Positions 34,471 through 46,170 of a DNA stretch of 64,000 bases are shown piece by piece. The notes beneath the pieces are model-generated. The model was not told the DNA's origin and made no database searches. It was given only the letters and a program-made list of their open reading frames with translations. How positions within the stretch are numbered: the first letter of the stretch is position 1; each line of letters begins with the position of its first letter. The stretch comes from Yponomeuta sedellus (Eukaryota > Arthropoda > Insecta > Lepidoptera > Yponomeutidae), in contig OW203724.1 of assembly GCA_934045075.1 (NCBI GenBank), forward strand, positions 19,931,721-19,995,720, written 5' to 3'. The position numbers were made by a program, and so were the translations under genes.

Positions 34471-35496
34471 AATAATAATGAAGTTAAAGTAAATTCCATA
34501 CAATTTATATCTATTCCATATTATACGTTAATAGTTTTTACAAAAGAACGAAATTAAAAATCTAACTAAATTAAATGAAAGTAAATAAAATTTAAGTGTT
34601 AAGTACACTTTCCTAATATTTTCACTAGATTAGGAGGGAGCAAACAACTTTTAAGGCTTGAGTGTTTCTTTGAATCCAAAGTGGAACGCAAGATTCTATA
34701 GTAGAATCCCGATGAGCGCACTACTCGAGCTTGAAATAATTATGCTTGCTCTCGAGGTGAACACAGTATTTTATATTATCCTCTATGAAAAAATAAGTAT
34801 GTGCAAGATATGAATAAGCATAGAATAGAACCTTCATTATTTTTTTTTTGTTTTTGCGCCGGGTCCAATTTTCTCTGGAGTTAATAAAATATTTCCATTC
34901 TCGCTACTTGGAGACACACTAATGTTTTATAATACGATAAGATAAGATAAGGAATGTTTTATAATAAATTGTAATATCCGAATTTAAGAAGGGTACAAGG
35001 GAAGAACATGCTATGTCCGACCGACATTGAACTGAGATAATGTCCATAATAGATTTCAAACATCTATAAAATATTACTTATGTGATTTATTTCACAAATG
35101 TCTTGTTTTTTAATAAATAGTATTAGTGTTCAGTGACAAAGGTAGAAATGAACCATGGACAAAACATTTTTTTTCCGTGTACGACTAGGACCTTGCATGA
35201 TTTTGCATTGTGGTAGTATTTTTATATGGCGATTACTCAGAGACTGCATGTTTTTCTCAAGAGCGTTTTTGCGTTTCGTTCTAAGTACCACTTTTATACT
35301 ACAAAATGGCATTATCAGTTTAAAAAAAGTAAAAATGCGACATTGCATGTTCTTCCCCTGTGCCCTTCGTATGTAAATAACCACGAACATTCATGTTTTC
35401 ACATTTTTTTAATTAGGCTTGCGCCCGGTTACTTTTTCAATCAGCTATTTACTTGTTCATACAATGTTCATGATTGATCTGTTTACTGATTAGAAA
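34471..35496. other. No gene seen
   Basis: AT-rich. A GATAAGATAAGATAAGG run near 34937 looks like a LINE tail. Overlapping frames on three tracks around 35130-35477 have no recognisable motif. Confidence 0.45.
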
Positions 35497-35548
35497 TTTT
35501 ACTACAAATATGTATGTGCCTGTATGTAAATGTTATGTTATGTTAAAT
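35497..35548 (+). mobile_element. tRNA-SINE tail fragment
   Basis: TATGTATGTGCCTGTATGTA followed by AATGTTATGTTATGTTAA equals the 3' tail of the SINE at 24334. Confidence 0.6.
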
Positions 35549-36834
35549 ATCCACATTCTAAATTCATATCACTTTTCATCGCTACGGAACAAAGAGCTAT
35601 TTTGGCCCCTGTTTAAGAGAGTAAGTAGCTCTTTTTGAATAGATATGATAAAAATTATGTTACGTTATAGACACCCTGGTAAAGTGGCCAATTATTTAAT
35701 TAATTTTGCCAAATTAAATGCATATTGCTATTGGTTTATAGATTTTCAATAAATGCAATGCAACTTTTTACCCGACTGCGGTGGAGACCAAAAGACGGCT
35801 CATGTGTTTAAAATAAACACATGAGCCGAAATAAAATATCTGCGACTAAAGGTATGTTGTTGTATGACGAAGCCTCAGATTTTAACAAATAATATATCAA
35901 ATGGTTTATCAAAATTGCACAAATATCAAAGGTTTAATCAAACTTTTTTACATAAATATTTAAAACTATAATGTGCTTAATAGAATCAACATTTAGGACA
36001 TTTTGGAGATGATTTTCTAGGGAAGTGTGGAGTGACTTTACTAGGATAGTTTGACGTGTCTTTTTAGGGAAGTTTAGAGAGTCTTTTCTAGAATAGTTTG
36101 GAGAGTCTATTCTAGAACATTTGCAGAGACTTTCTAGGACGTAAGAATAACTTGAGGATTTGTGACTATAAATCGCCCTTCTGTAGTTTTATTTATGCCA
36201 AAACAAAGACGATTTTCTAAGCAACTCTATGGTCGGGGTAACAAAAGGTGACCTTATTTCGGCGGCGCTACTCGGTTGTATGACACAAGTGACACAATGG
36301 AAAAGAACATTAAATAATACTTACATACGTTTTACTTTCAGTTGTTTAATGGACAGTTCATTTGACTATTCCCCAGATGTGAAACAAGATTAAAAAACAG
36401 TTCTTATCAAATAATAAAAATATTTGAGTTGGTAATCTTTTGTGAGAGTAATAAAATGCCCTAGAGCAAACAATTTGATAAGTCGACATTATTATTTTCG
36501 TTATTTTAACAATGTTTTATATATATATGTTTTGTTTACATGTAGAGAAAGTGACCTGAGACGGAGTGGTAAATTGATAAGAAAATATAAATAAATGGGT
36601 TCGTAATAAAACAAGACTTTTTATGACGTAACAAAATTATTCAAAATTACTTTTCGAGACATATACAGTTACGGGAGAATTTTTCTTTGTCATTTTACTA
36701 TATTTCCACATTATGGATATTACTAATATTACACATATTAAATCTTTGAGCTGTCTTGAATATCAATAATATCGCGTCAAAAACTTTATTCCATTACCGG
36801 GTAATAGTTTTTATTAAACCATTTTTTCTGATAC
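35549..36834. other. No gene; hairpin and degenerate minisatellite
   Basis: CCCGACTGCGGTGG near 35771 resembles the ends of the 40507 element. A perfect 15-bp hairpin is at 35796-35828. From 36000 to 36141, five or six degenerate units of about 30 bp (AGAGTCTTTTCTAGAATAGT) form a short minisatellite. Confidence 0.55.
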
Positions 36835-36911
36835 TACTGTTTTTTACCCGACTGCGGCGAAGCCCAAAAGAAGGGTAATGTGTTTAGTTCGTATGTATGT
36901 ATGTATGTATA
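36835..36911 (+). mobile_element. Repeat interrupted by a DNA transposon
   Basis: ACCCGACTGCGGCGAAGCCC and a GTATGTATGTAT run precede the insertion. TATGTAAGTATGTCTG resumes on the other side (38970 on). I read this as one older lepidopteran repeat split at a TA. Confidence 0.5.
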
Positions 36912-38967
36912 CAGGGTGTGTCGTAAATAATGGATAACCCTGTAGCTGCTGACTGGCCACATAATCATCTATTACATATCCCACTTTTATCGTCATTTGG
37001 CCACGCATTTTTGAAATATGATTTTTTTTTTAATTTTCAAAAGAAATATTGCTATTTTTACAAAATTGGCTACCATTTCCACAAATAAAGAGGTTTTTTG
37101 CTTCTGTTTTCTGTTTCTAATTCCTGAATATCTGTACTATTACTTGAATTAGAATAAAATAAGATAGTATTAACAATTGTTTAAGAATAAATAGTTTTTT
37201 CCTAATTTTCAAGGTCATTTCTGCCGGATTATGTAACTTTAACTCAATTTTCTTAAAAAAAATGTATGGCACTCAAGTGGCCCATTATTTTAAAAAGTTG
37301 TCCACTTCATACAGATTCTAAAATGGTGTCATAGTAAGAGGTACCTTGACGCAATACAGAGTTATTACTAATTACATGATAAAACGTCGATTTTGCAAAT
37401 TATCTGCAGTTACAACACTTACAATTTTGAGTAACAAAACGATGACTAATCGTAATGAAATGTATTTTTAACAGTAGTTCAGGTAAAAAAACGCGACCCC
37501 TTCGACATGTGGGTCGCTTTCTTGGAATTATGATCCCAAAATGGTCAATTGTATTGTACTTCAAGGCCATAGATAGAAAAAGATAGGCTACTTTAAACGA
37601 CACCGTATTCATAAGAGTAAAAAAGAAAGGTTATGTCCTTTGTTTGGATGGGCGCAAGAAGCGGTGAAATGTAGCTTTAGATGAGTGTGCTATCGTTCTC
37701 TTACGTAGTTACATGTGTCTTTGCTCGCCGTATCTTTCCTGTTTAACTCGCAATCTGCTACTTTTTCTACTGGACTCCGATTTGCTTGTGAACTGGATTC
37801 GATTATTGTGTGAACTTGACGACTTTGCTTACTTTACCTGGACCCTGATTTTCTCAGTGAATTGGACAGTTGAATAGTGATATTATCGACGACTTGGCAT
37901 TCCCCTGGACTGTTTACAATGCCTCAACTTTACACACCCGTTGAATATGCCAACATGCACTACATTTACGGTGAATGTAGAGGCAACGCCAATCAAGCAG
38001 CCGCACTTTACCGAGAGAGGTACCCGAATACTCGACATCCGGACTACAGAGTTTTTATTCGTGTACACAATACCTACTGTGAGGGTAGAATACCTGGCGC
38101 AGGCGTAGGCGGTGCAAGTGAAGGAAGACCACGAGTCTACAATAACGACGAAGAGGTTTTGCATTTAGTTACGGAGATCCGAACATTTCCGTTCGTGGTT
38201 TGGCTCGCCGTACTGGTATGTCTACCCAAACTGTACATCGTATGCTGCAACGCCACGAATTATACCCATACCATTATCAACGGGTACAAACATTGCTTCC
38301 GAGAGACTTCCCTTTAGTTTATTTATTAGTTTATTAAAAATTAAAAAAATAACACTTGTTTCATTATTCATACCCTTTTAAAAGGCCCTTTTTAAAATTA
38401 AATAAAATTTTATTTTGTAAGGTTTAATCACAAGCAATTCACAACGATTTTAAAACGTTAAAATTTAATACACGTAACTTTTAATTTTAGCCCATTTTCC
38501 GGATAAATTGTAATAACTCTGTATTGCGACAAGGTACCTTTTACTATGAGACCATTTTAGAATCTGTATGAAGTGGACAACTTTTTAAAATAATGGGGCA
38601 CTTGAGTGCCATACATTTTTTTTAAAGAAAATTCAGTCAAAGTAACATAGTCCGGCAGAAATGACCTTGAAAATTAGGAAAAAACTATTTATTCTTAAAT
38701 AATTGTTAATACTATCTTATTTTATTCTAATTCAAGTAATAGTACAGATATTCAGGAATTAGAAACAGAAAACAGAAGCAAAAAAACCTCTTTATTTGTG
38801 GAAATGGTAGCCAATTTTGTAAAAATAGCAATATTTCTTTTGAAAATAAAAAAAAAATCATATTTCAAAAATGCGTGGCCAAATGACGATAAAAGTGGTA
38901 TATGTAATAGATGATTATGTGGCCAGTCAGCAGCTACAGGGTTATCCATTATTTACGACACACCCTG
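36912..38967 (+). mobile_element. Tc1/mariner-type element with 457-bp TIRs
   Basis: TA (36910-36911 and 38968-38969) flanks ends CAGGGTGTGTCGTAAATAAT and its reverse complement. The inverted repeats extend from 36912 to 37368 and from 38510 to 38967 with a few per cent difference. Between them are a short transposase-derived frame and AT-rich sequence; the catalytic domain is absent, so the copy is non-autonomous. Superfamily assignment rests on the TA duplication and the transposase fragment. Confidence 0.8.
37919..38337 (+). pseudogene. Transposase N-terminal DNA-binding region
   Basis: From the ATG, MPQLYTPVEYANMHYIYGEC and then NANQAAALYRERYPNTRHPD resemble the DUF4817 helix-turn-helix domain found at the start of insect Tc1/mariner-like transposases. 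After a frameshift near 38170 another frame gives DPNISVRGLARRTGMSTQTV and ELYPYHYQRVQTLLPRDFP, a second helix-turn-helix that normally precedes the DDE domain. The frame then stops at 38337, so the catalytic region is deleted. It would bind the TIRs at best. Family naming is from memory of the pattern. Confidence 0.65.
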
Positions 38968-39099
38968 TATATGTAAGTATGTCTGATTCTATGTTCCCTC
39001 ATAACTTCTTAACCAATGGTCAGATTTTGTTAAATAAGGTGTCATTCGATTCGTCATCCTTGCGCCGGTGTCATAGGCTATATTTAATCAGAATTATGC

Positions 39100-39835
39100 A
39101 ATCAGAACCGTGACAAAAAATTAAATTCGCTAATAAGCTTCGTTTAAGTACAGCTAGGAGCCACTAGATGGCGCTGTTATATTTAGTTGATTGAATTAGA
39201 ATCCTAATTTCGTTTAACTACGCCTAACACGTGTGATGTGTTTAAAACAGAAATTCGCGAATTTCGTAGTTTACATAAAATCAGCATTAATAGAGAACAA
39301 ACGGAACAAAAAATTACATTCACTTCTGAGCAATTAAAGTACTACTTTTAGCCACTAGATGGCCCTGCTATATTTGATTTGTTCTAATACATGTGTATAC
39401 ATAATTTCGGCTTTGGTCTACATGTAAACAAACCGTTTATAGAATCGGTACAAATACGGAAAGAAATAATGCCTATAAAGTGGTTTCTTCCTTCTAGGTC
39501 ATTGATCTAATTAAGAAATTTTAATATAATTTTGTTTAACTACGCTTAACACGTGTGTAGTATGTAAAACAGACTTTTGCGGATGTCGCAGGTTACATAA
39601 AATGAGCATTAATAGAGAACAAACAAAACAAAAACTAACATTAACTTTTAAGCAATTAAAGTACCACTTTTAGGCCACTGGATGGCGCTGCCATATATTT
39701 ATTCTAGTACATGCATGTACATAATTTCAGCTTTGTTCTACATGTAAACAAACCGTTTACAGAAAAGGTATAAGTGCTAAAAGAAATAATGCCTATAAAG
39801 AGTTTAGTTTCGTCTAGGCCATTCGTTTATCTCAT
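39100..39835. repeat. Tandem repeat, about 323-bp period
   Basis: GTTTAACTACGCCTAACACGTGT near 39212 recurs near 39535. ATTAATAGAGAACAAAC, the CCACTAGATGGC motif and TCTACATGTAAACAAACCGT recur at the same spacing. Two diverged units plus a partial leading one. GATGGC(G/C)CTG occurs three times, near 39167, 39357 and 39681. Confidence 0.8.
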
Positions 39836-40506
39836 TAATTTAAGAAATAACAACCTCATAGGGGGTTATAATAATTGATTTCTTTACTTTGATATTAATT
39901 TCTTTCTGATACTTAGACCAAAACTAACTAAACAAAATATATAAAGCGTAGCATTGTAATATATTTTTTTAAAGAGGTAAAATAAAATGGAGTTGAAAAT
40001 AAAAGAAGAAAATCCTCACAAACGGTATAATAAAAAAACCAATGAGGGTTACAAATAAAAATTGGCCTGAGGGGCAGCGTCCCTTAAATGTGCTTTACAC
40101 TGTAACACCTTATTTTAACAATCTTAAAAGGTACACCTTATGTAATAGTACATGTTAGATTATACTAAATTCAAAAAAGTCTAAATTCTTATACTAAATT
40201 CGGTCCGGTCGCCGAACGAAAAAATTAAACGAAAAATAAACCCCGCTACAGCATGTAACTCCTTTTACCCTGTGTGGTCATAGCCAGCTATGGGTTCAAA
40301 GTTGAAACAAAAGATGATTAAAAAAAAATTTGAACGCTCTCAGGTAACCGAAGACGGATCATGTCTTTTGTCGAACAAAAGAAATTAAAGCAATAAACTA
40401 AAATTTATGTAGGAAAGAAAATAATATTACGATTTAAAGTATGTAAGCAGAACAGATGGACCTTTATATTTTATCATTTTACTGAGTCACTAAATGGTCA
40501 AAAATA
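39836..40506. other. No gene seen
   Basis: Strongly AT-rich, with no recognisable feature. Confidence 0.45.
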
Positions 40507-40873
40507 AAAAAAATAAAAGGACCCGACTGCAGTGATAAATCAACTGAAAGGGGAAAAACAAGATAATTTTATTTTAAAATGCTAACCTCGAATCAGAACA
40601 GATGAGTTGCTTTACTTGAGGGACCAAATTATATAACTTTATAAGCATTATTTCCTCAAACTGTTGCATTTATAACTTGATATAAAATGATGCAGTCGGG
40701 ACCCATTACAGGACTTTTAACAAACAGTTAATGCTTATAAAGTTATATAATTTGGTCCCTCAAGTAAAGCAACTCATCTGTTCTGATTCGAGGTTAGCAT
40801 TTTAAAATAAAATTATCTTGTTTTTTCCCTTTCAGTTGATTAATCACTGCAGTCGGGTTCTTTTATTTTTTTT
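40507..40873. mobile_element. Long-hairpin MITE
   Basis: Arms of about 144 bp (40507-40650 and 40729-40873) are near-perfect inverted repeats, with ACCCGACTGCAGTGAT near the outer ends. The 78-bp centre contains TGCAGTCGGGACCC, a third copy of the end motif. No transposase and no clear target duplication (the flanks are A/T runs). Confidence 0.8.
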
Positions 40874-41617
40874 AATATATTTTTTTTATTAACATACTCA
40901 GTATATATTCCCAAAATGTGATTTACCAATGGAGTTGATTCTTTATTTGAAATATTTTAATGTCCATGAATACCTACTACTAGTGCCATCTATTAGCAGT
41001 CCTGAATACCAATCTTTGATTGAATGAATACCAACCTTTGATTTGAAATACCTATTAGTAGAGTTTTAAACTTTTTCTTGTCTTTCGACTGTGATGTTTC
41101 CAAAATTTAATTTCCCCAATAGATTGATTCTTTCTGTCAATCTCTTTCTGGCAGAAACCGTGTATCCTACGTGTCCTATGTATCCTACGTATCGTGTTAC
41201 CCCAGGTCGATAAAGAGCCCCCCTTTTCACCGTCATAGCTTTTATTGAACCCATTTTAGGGGCTCATAATTTTGTGGTGTCCCTTTTGTTAAGGCAACTT
41301 TGCTAATCTTGTACTCTGCTTTGTAGGGAAGATAACATGTACTCTTACTTTGTATTATAATGTGTTGGCTCGAGCGTGGGTTAAGAGCCGGAACCACGCC
41401 AAAGTAATCTTTTCAGGAGGGAAGCCGCAAGTTACAAAATATTTCCGTGAAAAGCTTCTACTGAAGAATAAAATACATAAAGGAAACGTAAAATACGTAA
41501 GCGGTTGGATGTACTCAACTAACTTCCTCCTTAGCTGTGGTTAGCAGTATAAGAAAGTCAGTTTTTATTTTCTGACTTTGTATTCGATATTCGATTCGAA
41601 CCTTGTACTCGTAAGTC
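40874..41617. other. No gene seen
   Basis: Short repeats such as TGAATACCAATCTTTGATT (twice near 41005-41045) and TATCCTACGTGTCCTATG occur; nothing coding was recognised. Confidence 0.45.
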
Positions 41618-41667
41618 CTCCCTATTGGGGCACGGTTCTCTTCCTGCATCGCAGGAAGGTATTAATC
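41618..41667 (-). mobile_element. 5S-derived SINE, 3' fragment
   Basis: TTCCTGCATCGCAGGAAGGT and TGGGGCACGGTTCTC are the reversed 3' region of the family. Confidence 0.55.
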
Positions 41668-41726
41668 TATCGAAAACGTCGCCGGTTGTACATTTACATC
41701 TAAGTATTATTATTGGTAGTCCTTAG

Positions 41727-41895
41727 GACGGCCAAGGACCACCTGGAAAAGATCAATAGACCAAGAGGCCAAGTCGATCGGCACTAGCTGGCCTGAATTG
41801 GAAGCTGCCGCGAACCACCGTCAGAAGCGGAAATCTGTGGTTAAGGCCCTATGATCCCCTAGGAGTTAAAGGATCGAAGAAGAAGACGATTATTT
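41727..41895 (+). pseudogene. RTE-like LINE C-terminus with GAA tail
   Basis: Reads GRPRTTWKRSIDQEAKSIGT and SWPELEAAANHRQKRKSVVK then stops; the DNA ends GAAGAAGAAGACG. GRP-TW and the R-x-x-W/K pattern are typical of the end of LINE pol proteins in invertebrates. Confidence 0.65.
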
Positions 41896-41936
41896 TTATT
41901 CATTATTCTCTATCTACAATTGATAGCCCGACATCC

Positions 41937-42152
41937 TCATTTAACATAACATTTACATACAGGCACATACATTGATTCTGGCCCCACACTAGGATACCCT
42001 GTGTCGTGGGAACCAGAAACAGCAACATCACAAACATGTAAACATCCAAGACCTGGGGTTTTTTTTTGTTTCCAGCCGGGATTCAAACCCGGGACGTCTT
42101 GCATGTTAGGTAGATGCACTACCGCTACACCACAGAGGTCGTCAATTTCCAA
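41937..42152 (-). mobile_element. tRNA-derived SINE
   Basis: Reverse of the 24334 family, complete from the AACATAACATTTACATACAG tail to the head (TACCGCTACACCACAGAGGT). The frames here are shadows. Confidence 0.8.
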
Positions 42153-43359
42153 AGCTACATTAACTAGGTACAGACGGTTTTTTCCTCGAAATCATTGAAT
42201 ATTGACAACATGTCAATAAACGTTGTTGAAGCACACATCATCAAGCGCATTCATTAATCCGTCCTATTGTGGACAATAGTCGCACAGTTGGTTAATTTAC
42301 AGTTCTTAATTAAAATTTTAATTCATAACGAGTTTTATTGCAGAGCGCCCTGTAATATTATAACAGAAATGTCGCTCGGCGCTTTGACAGTATAATTGGG
42401 TTTGATCGTTTGAGGAAACCTTAAAACGAGAGTTATCGCCTTTGTCATGATTTGAGAACTTCGCTAACTACTATAATCTGTCTCGTTCTTTTGGGGAAAA
42501 CTTAAATGACAAACATTTCCATATAAGTATCTACATTGGACAATAATTCAAAAAAATATGACGCTGAAATAAAAAAACCATTTGGATATTAAGCTTCAAG
42601 GAATACAAGAATAATACTCAAAGATTTTTCTGTACTTTTATTACGGAGAAAATTTAAAAATTACACAATAAAAAAAAGCCGGCACAGCGGCTCTACAGCG
42701 TCAGCCAAAAAAAAAGTAAAATGTCAGTTGTCAACAACTTTTAGTCTGTGGTGTGTCGAAACGAATATGAATCGAATCGAAAGGCGAACAAGTTTTTTTT
42801 TTCAAGTTACGTAAAGTAGAGGCAAATATTATATTTTTTGCCTTCTAGCCTACGTCACTTCCGGCTCTAAAAGTCAATTTTAAAACTTAAAAATAGCTAT
42901 TATTTCCAAATAAATACGACAAAAGAAAAAATACGTGTCCCCTATTTTTATGTGTTCTTCTCGAAAAAGTAATAAAATCATAGGCCTTTTTGCACTGTTG
43001 TCCATTAAGAAACCGGCCGTCATATTGACGAGCACGTGGTTATCTTGCCTTTCATAGAAAAGCGGTTATTAAGCTTGTTCAATAGTCAACAGGCTAGCCA
43101 GTATTTTGCTGCTGGTTTTTGAATTGAAAATTTAGCTAAGTAAATACTTGAGCAGCTTCACACTATATCAGATATGTATTGTTACGTAAAGAATTCACAT
43201 TGTTTCTTCTATATCAAACCGTGCTAGTATTAAAGAAAGAGACAGCGAAAAAAGCGTATATGTACTACCGCCTTTGTGATAAATCAACGACAAAATCCAT
43301 AAAATACTTTTAACTTGTGGGGATCCCCGTACTGGTCAGATCTGTAGACTAAATACTAT
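42153..43359. other. No gene seen
   Basis: AT-rich, no motif recognised over about 1.2 kb. Confidence 0.45.
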
Positions 43360-43464
43360 TATTAATGCTTTTATTGCGCTTAAACCATTGTAAAATACGG
43401 TGGTTTAACGCCTTAAGTATTTTCCACTAGTCAACCGCAGGAGGTGAAAGAAAATCTGGTAGGC
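43360..43464 (-). mobile_element. LINE 3' terminus, reversed
   Basis: ATTATTAATGCTTTTATTGC and TCAACCGCAGGAGGTGAAAG match, with changes, the end at 45795-45920, and reversed that of 5891. Confidence 0.5.
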
Positions 43465-43478
43465 GTGTAAAAAAAGAA

Positions 43479-43853
43479 TAAGAGCGCTCGTGGCCTAGGC
43501 GAATCGAGTGATTGGAATCAATCACTTGGTTAAGCAACAACAGGCGCGGTCAGGTACGGGATGGGTGAGCGTCCCGTGACCACCGCTAGTGGCATTTTTC
43601 CGAGCGCTTCCGTTCTTCGCAAGGCACGTTAAGCCGTTGGTGCCGGCTGTCATATAATGGCAGTCGTTAAGCCATGTCAGAGGCCTTATGGGCGGCTTGA
43701 TAACTTCTGACAGTAAGTCCTAAGGCCCGCCACTGTCTTACAATCCTCCACCAACCCGGACTTGGCCCCCGTGGTGGAGTATGGCCTAACCTTCCTGCGA
43801 TGCAGGAAGAGACCCGTGCCCCAGCAGTGGGGATAACAAGGGTTGATAACGAT
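43479..43853 (+). mobile_element. 5S-derived SINE, full length
   Basis: Complete element. Head TCGTGGCCTAGGCGAATCGA, GTTAAGCAACAACAGGCGCG and GGGATGGGTGAGCGTCCCGT (5S rRNA box A to box C). Middle GAGCGCTTCC and CGCAAGGCACGTTAAGCCG. Tail GGAGTATGGCCTAACC and CCCCAGCAGTGGGGATAAC. Target-site duplication GTGTAAAAAAAGAA (43465-43478) and GTGTAAAGAAAGAA (43854-43867). The tail resembles the end of RTE LINEs in the window, suggesting which machinery moves it. Confidence 0.9.
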
Positions 43854-43973
43854 GTGTAAAGAAAGAACAGGGGGAAAAAGTAGAAATGCAAATTTCAAAT
43901 TTATTTATTTGTGGATCACAAGTAATTATTTTACATAATTGGTGGTCAGTCTCAAATTATATTCTTTTTTTAA

Positions 43974-44495
43974 TGCACAACCCGTGCTAAGGTCAATTTA
44001 AAAACCTATTTAGAGGCTAAAAACACCACCCATGCCGGGACTCGAACCCGCGACCTCTGGCTAACCGTGCCAGCGCTCTCCCAACTGAGCTAATGGGTGA
44101 CTACCCGGCATCAGTGAAATTTCGAACCTCTTTACAATTCTCTCTGTATTACGTACAGGCAGCAACATCTGGCTGAAGTAATTTGCATCACTTGCAGCCC
44201 CGAGTACCTACTTTGCAGTTAGGTTTTACATCGGACTGATATCGCTGTACTCATTCGAAATTTCACTGATACCGGGTAGTCGCCCATTAGCTCAGAGGGC
44301 GCTGGCACGGTTAGCCAGAGTTCGCGGGTTGAGTCCCGGCATGGGTGGAATTTTTAGCCTCTAAATATGTTTTTAAATTGTCTTTAGCACGGGTTAGTGC
44401 ATTAAAAAAAGAATATAATCATATGGGTAACTGCTGCAAGTGATGCAAATTACTTACTTCAGCCTGATGTTGCTGCCTTTTAAAAGGTAATATGT
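43974..44495. mobile_element. Inverted dimer of tRNA-like repeat
   Basis: A minus unit (core 44028-44099, anticodon-loop variant ACGGTTA) turns at about 44258 into a plus unit (core 44281-44347, same ACGGTTA variant, D-loop shortened). The terminal repeat is followed by a partial second plus unit. GTGGTCA occurs near both ends, too short to be sure it is the target duplication. Confidence 0.7.
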
Positions 44496-44687
44496 GGTCA
44501 TTTAAGAATGTTTACTATTAGCTACAACGGTTCCCACACTTCCTCTTGCCGCCCACCTCAAACCTCCCCCCTGTATACGCTAGTTACACGTGTAGTGCTT
44601 TTGACGTTTCACTTAATGGCCACATCGCGACGTGGACATAAAATAAATTGCCATTAAAAACTTTACTCGCGGTACACAACTTTACCA
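44496..44687. other. No gene seen
   Basis: Nothing recognised. Confidence 0.4.
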
Positions 44688-45365
44688 ACTCGTCAGACTA
44701 GCGGTAGCACGTCTGTACTATGCAGGAGGTCGTGGGTTCGATTCTTATTGCCGGCCGCCGTACATTTGTACAAGACAACATTTAAATTTTTTAGCATACG
44801 TATTTTACTGTCTTAAAGGAAACTAGATGCGAAATAAAACGACCCATTTTTTATTTTCGGAAATTCGATGATTTTCATTCATAATTTTCTGTTTGAATTT
44901 CGTCTTATTCTAAAAAGACGCAACCGCCAAATGACGTCACACATACGGCTAATACTAACACCCTTGCCGCCTTTTAAAAACCATTGGAATTAAGGAAAGG
45001 AAAAGTAATTTCTCCTACATGACATTTGAATGAAATTGAAAATGACATCTGTCATTTTAATATTAGGCAACGGTGCCTCATCATTCGATCGTATGTGTGA
45101 CGTCATCACACAATTTTTGGTTTTTTTTTTCTAAAACTAAGCAATAATAAAAATTCTAAACATTTTTTTCGTAATCAAGATAGCAAAAATTAAGAAACGG
45201 TATTTTTAGTTTTGCGCGTTGTAAAATATGAAATTTTGTCAATTGGCCTCAATGTGGGAGTAGTTCTATGTATGTCATGCCCTTGCCTTCTTAACTTAGC
45301 ACAGGGTATCCTAGTTTGGAGCCAGGACAAGCGAATATGTTTTGTGGATTTTATTATTGTTATGT
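44688..45365 (+). mobile_element. tRNA-SINE split by an insertion
   Basis: The head TCGTGGGTTCGATTC and CGTACATTTGTACAAG (44688-44775) and the tail ACAGGGTATCCTAGTTTGGA then GGATTTTATTATTG (45240-45365) belong to the 10806 family. The 465 bp between are foreign to it. Confidence 0.5.
44931..45106. mobile_element. Small hairpin-ended element
   Basis: ATGACGTCACACATACG and its exact reverse complement CGTATGTGTGACGTCAT bound 176 bp. The arms contain TGACGTCA, the palindromic CRE consensus. It lies within the sequence splitting the tRNA-SINE. Confidence 0.6.
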
Positions 45366-45750
45366 ACCAACCAGTCGTATATTTTTAAACTTTAAAAAAC
45401 CGCCGATTTCCGATTTTTTACAATTCCAGTCTTATTTATAGAAAGTCGTTTCCACTAAAAGTGGTTACAAACCGGCTTTTACTCTAACTTACTCTAAGGT
45501 CGGAGTTAAAGCCAGTTTCTGACACTAATTTATATAAGTTTTTATTTCGTAACGAAACCCGAAGTCAAGCTTCTGTTTCAACGAGATAATGAAAGCGCGA
45601 TGAATTTTATTAATGGAAACACCGAATCAATCAAAATGCAATTACCAACATTCAATAGTAGTTCACTGGTGTCGGAAAATACAGCTTTTAAGTACCATTT
45701 TCAGTTCTTTCTATCAACACGATCAAGACAAATCTCTTTCACTGCAGGCT
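45366..45750. other. No gene seen
   Basis: Nothing recognised. Confidence 0.4.
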
Positions 45751-46170
45751 CGGGTCTAATCGCGATTATTTATTAGGGAAACATCGCGAATTAAGATAAT
45801 AATTATTATTATTGATACTTTTATTGCATTTCAATTTTAATAATAAAATCGTACAATGCGGCGAACTTAATGCTATAAGCATTTTCTACCAATCAACCGC
45901 AGGAGGTAGATGGGAAAGTTGGTAGGAGTGCAAAAAAACAAGACAGTAATATGTTGTAATTAAATAAACCTACTCATTATATGTGTTTACTGTATTACAT
46001 ACACATACAATACAGTAAACACATATATTAAAATAATGATACAATACCTAAGGCAAAGGAAAATATATACTCGTAATTTACCATACATATGAAAAAGAAA
46101 TGTAATGAATAGGGGAGAACATACAACGGAAAGACTCTTTTACTTAATAAATAATCGCGATTAGATCCGT
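45751..46170. mobile_element. TTAA-type TIR element
   Basis: Ends CGGGTCTAATCGCGATTATT and AATAATCGCGATTAGATCCG. Inside are a reversed LINE 3' terminus (45795-45920, GTACAATGCGGCGAAC) and an 18-bp perfect hairpin (45979-45996 with 46009-46026). Flanking TTAA is lost. Confidence 0.55.

Noticed and set aside
35130..35477. Overlapping frames of 73-86 codons
   Set aside because: Open on both strands at once, no recognised motif; chance in AT-rich DNA.
37883..38164. 93-codon minus-strand frame opposite the transposase
   Set aside because: Shadow of the plus-strand transposase coding sequence.
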